The notes beneath the pieces were generated by a model. It had not been told where the DNA came from and ran no database searches. It saw only the letters and a list, made by a program, of their open reading frames with translations. The translations under genes were made by a program, and so were the position numbers. Positions 4,362 through 6,007 of a stretch of 6,007 nucleotides of DNA are shown piece after piece; the stretch's first letter is position 1, and the number at the start of each line of letters is the position of its first letter. Source of the stretch: Prevotellaceae bacterium. Lineage in GTDB: Bacteria > Bacteroidota > Bacteroidia > Bacteroidales > UBA932. The DNA lies in contig JAIRYH010000002.1 of the NCBI GenBank assembly GCA_031267855.1, forward strand, positions 1 to 6,007, read 5' to 3'.

Positions 4362-5855
4362 TTATTGAGTTGGCGACATCTTGCGCTGCTCCGGCAAGCC
4401 CGAAGGCACATGCCGGCTTTCCAGCAGCTTTCTCAGTTTTTTGTCGAAAACGGATTTGCTGATGATGCGGTAATGCGGCTGGTGCTGCCCGTTGTAAGCG
4501 CCGCTGTGGTGGACGACAGGCTGTCCGGCCAGAAGAGACTCATGGAGTTTCACCTTGTCGGTGTCATAATCGGGAAGGTTTTGCTGCATCCCGTCAAGGA
4601 CCTGCTCTATTTTATCCCATTGCGCTGCCCACACTGCCGGCGATGGGGCTGTCCGTGCATTGGCGCTCTCGATAAAGGCATCGAGGAAAACGTCAAAGGG
4701 GATTATATTTTCTTTCACCAGAGAAAGATTGACGCGATAGAAATTACCCTCGCAACCGGTCGGTTCTACTGCTGCGCCGGAAGTTTCCGAAAGAGCATCC
4801 AGCTCCCGCTGCAGATAATTTTTCGCAGCGGCAGCATCGGAAATAATATGTCCGGGACCGAAATAATCCTGGAAAAAGTTTTTGTAAATATCCGCCAGTC
4901 GTGTTCCGGGATATTTTTTTAGTTGCCGGGTTACCGCGTTTCGTATGGCATCCGACGTTGCCGCAGGTTGAAATACATACCCGCCCCGGTTGTTTTCAAA
5001 AACCCAGCCGGCGCCCGGGAAAGCGACATGTGAACCGGCAACCGGTATCGTGTTTTTGGCTACGTAATCCAGTATTTCTTTCCGCGAAGCAATCGCCTGT
5101 CCGGGGTTCACGTCATAGGTTACAGCCACATCGGGATATGGCAGTTGAATTGCCGTGGCGTGTGTCAGGTCAGCCCACGCCAGGAAGTATTCCGCACCGA
5201 GGTCTATGCCGTACAGGGTATGTCCCGGCGTGTGCCCGAATGCCGCAATGGCATGGACGCCGGGAATGACTTCCCGCGGCACGGCGGCGCCAATTTTTGC
5301 CGGCTCGAAAAGCAGCAGCCGGTCGCGGTAGGCGGCAAGCGTCTTACGGGCATTCTCAAAGCCGCCGCGACGGGCTGCCGGCAATTCATTCATTGCGTCG
5401 TCGCTTGTCCAGTAGTCGTATTCCTGCTTCGACAGATAAACGGTAGCATTCGGAAACGCCGCTTTCCCGCTGCGCAGCAGCCCGCCGATGTGGTCGCCGT
5501 GCAGGTGCGTAAGCAGCACCACGCTGATATCTTCAGCCGTTATGTCGAACGTTTGCAAATGCTCAAAAAGCCTGGTGCCGAAGCCGGCGTCAATCAACGC
5601 CCATTGACCGTAGCGGTAAATCAAAAACGCATTGACCGCACTGGGGATAACGCCTCCAGGCGCATACTCGTCAAGCATTCCGGGCGTCGCGCCAATCAGC
5701 GTACTGGGGTCTCCGGTTTGCTGTACCTCCGGCAGTACGCTCACGGTAACCGGTAATGACTGATACGTAAAAATCTCCTGCACTTGCTGCGCCGTCGCCG
5801 GAAGGACGCCGAGAACAGTTGTCACAAACAATAATAGCCCGCCATTTTTTTTCAT
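4362..5855 (-). CDS. Exported MBL-fold hydrolase fused to a C-terminal domain of unknown function
   Basis: This 497-residue protein starts with a signal peptide (KK, hydrophobic stretch about 5-18, cleavage likely after ATA near residue 22), so it acts outside the cytoplasm. Residues about 30-300 form a metallo-beta-lactamase-fold hydrolase with a full set of two-metal ligands: HLHGDH (His117, His119, Asp121, His122), GHTPGHT (His212), WADL (Asp229) and GSHVAFPGAGW (His276). The last motif and overall length resemble lactonase and methyl-parathion-hydrolase-like members; the substrate cannot be told. Residues about 310-480 form a second domain with IYKNFFQDYFGPGHI, EPTGCEGNFYRVNL, and HHSGAYNGQHQPHYRII. 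I recall this as a separate Bacteroidota protein of unknown function. No frameshift is needed to join the parts. The start at 5855 gives a proper signal peptide; the longer frame to 5900 runs through the promoter box. Confidence 0.85.
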   Translation of the reverse strand: MKKNGGLLLFVTTVLGVLPATAQQVQEIFTYQSLPVTVSVLPEVQQTGDPSTLIGATPGMLDEYAPGGVIPSAVNAFLIYRYGQWALIDAGFGTRLFEHLQTFDITAEDISVVLLTHLHGDHIGGLLRSGKAAFPNATVYLSKQEYDYWTSDDAMNELPAARRGGFENARKTLAAYRDRLLLFEPAKIGAAVPREVIPGVHAIAAFGHTPGHTLYGIDLGAEYFLAWADLTHATAIQLPYPDVAVTYDVNPGQAIASRKEILDYVAKNTIPVAGSHVAFPGAGWVFENNRGGYVFQPAATSDAIRNAVTRQLKKYPGTRLADIYKNFFQDYFGPGHIISDAAAAKNYLQRELDALSETSGAAVEPTGCEGNFYRVNLSLVKENIIPFDVFLDAFIESANARTAPSPAVWAAQWDKIEQVLDGMQQNLPDYDTDKVKLHESLLAGQPVVHHSGAYNGQHQPHYRIISKSVFDKKLRKLLESRHVPSGLPEQRKMSPTQ

Positions 5856-5897
5856 ATACGTAGATTTTAAGGTGAATATTTTTATTGCATACGGTTG

Positions 5898-5905
5898 CAA
5901 ATTTA
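5898..5905 (-). promoter_or_regulatory. Promoter-like box of the MBL fusion gene
   Basis: Read on the - strand this is TAaaTTTG, a match to the Bacteroidota -7 consensus, 42 bases before the start codon at 5855. A T-rich run (- strand, 5922-5927) lies roughly where a -33 box is expected, but it is degenerate. Confidence 0.55.
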
Positions 5906-5920
5906 CAATTTTTCGAGGAA

Positions 5921-5938
5921 TAAAAAACCGACACTCGG
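5921..5938 (-). terminator. Short terminator-like hairpin for a gene beyond the right edge
   Basis: On the - strand CCGA-GTG-TCGG is followed directly by TTTTTT and then ATT, the layout of a weak rho-independent terminator. The stem is only four pairs. It would end transcription from a - strand gene lying right of the window, immediately before the MBL promoter. Confidence 0.35.
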
Positions 5939-5964
5939 GCGCGGGGCTGTGATCGCTGCGCCCG
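5936..5964. repeat. GC-rich inverted repeat near the right edge
   Basis: CGGGCGC (5936-5942) pairs with GCGCCCG (5958-5964) over a 15-base loop. It overlaps the short terminator-like hairpin by three bases, so the two structures may be alternatives. No gene can be supported in the remaining bases to the edge. Confidence 0.4.
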
Positions 5965-6007
5965 GTCGCCCGTCATTCCCGCATTCTCGTAATCATTGTT
6001 GCGCCTG

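Noticed and set aside
4365..5756. Several long + strand frames opposite the MBL gene
   Set aside because: They are antisense to a gene with a signal peptide and complete metal-ligand set. Their translations look random.
5939..6007. C-terminal end of a - strand gene entering from the right edge
   Set aside because: A frame is open to the edge, but it runs through the terminator-like hairpin and MBL promoter and shows no recognisable protein.

Overview
The window looks like chromosomal DNA from a member of the Bacteroidota, most likely the order Bacteroidales. Promoter-like boxes of the Bacteroides type (TAnnTTTG, in the best cases with a TTTG-like box about 20 bases upstream) lie before most genes. 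Shine-Dalgarno sequences are weak or absent. HisB is the bifunctional phosphatase/dehydratase form, and a GxxExxY protein and a PIN toxin-antitoxin pair of types common in this phylum are present. Genus cannot be fixed from the sequence alone.

Layout on the + strand: a 63-residue hypothetical protein (9-200), then a toxin-antitoxin operon with its own promoter (antitoxin 306-515, PIN toxin 502-906), then hisB (1042-2169) with a promoter whose core repeats the toxin-antitoxin promoter over 18 identical bases. Next is a small AT-rich GxxExxY gene (2281-2676) bracketed by two 92-base copies of a hairpin-forming repeat (2171-2262 and 2669-2760). Then come twelve codons that read like the start of HisH (from 2813). 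They break off in a nested palindromic element (2838-2902), which is followed by a 42-base tandem array (about 2920-3240).

Layout on the - strand: pheS, the phenylalanyl-tRNA synthetase alpha chain (3297-4313), and behind it an exported metallo-beta-lactamase-fold hydrolase fused to a C-terminal domain of unknown function (4362-5855). Each has a TAnnTTTG box upstream. A short terminator-like hairpin for a gene beyond the right edge lies around 5921-5938.

The main story is a disturbed histidine locus. hisB is GC-rich and looks intact, but it stands alone. AT-rich accessory material lies on both sides: a toxin-antitoxin module upstream and a repeat-bracketed GxxExxY gene downstream. The neighbouring hisH appears to survive only as its first twelve codons, cut off at a palindromic repeat. 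If this is right, a working HisH must be encoded elsewhere or histidine synthesis is impaired. The gene-free stretch 2677-3296 between the convergent GxxExxY gene and pheS is almost entirely repeats plus this remnant. No complete new defence or mobile system is evident. The repeat/GxxExxY unit and the MBL fusion protein are the least described parts.
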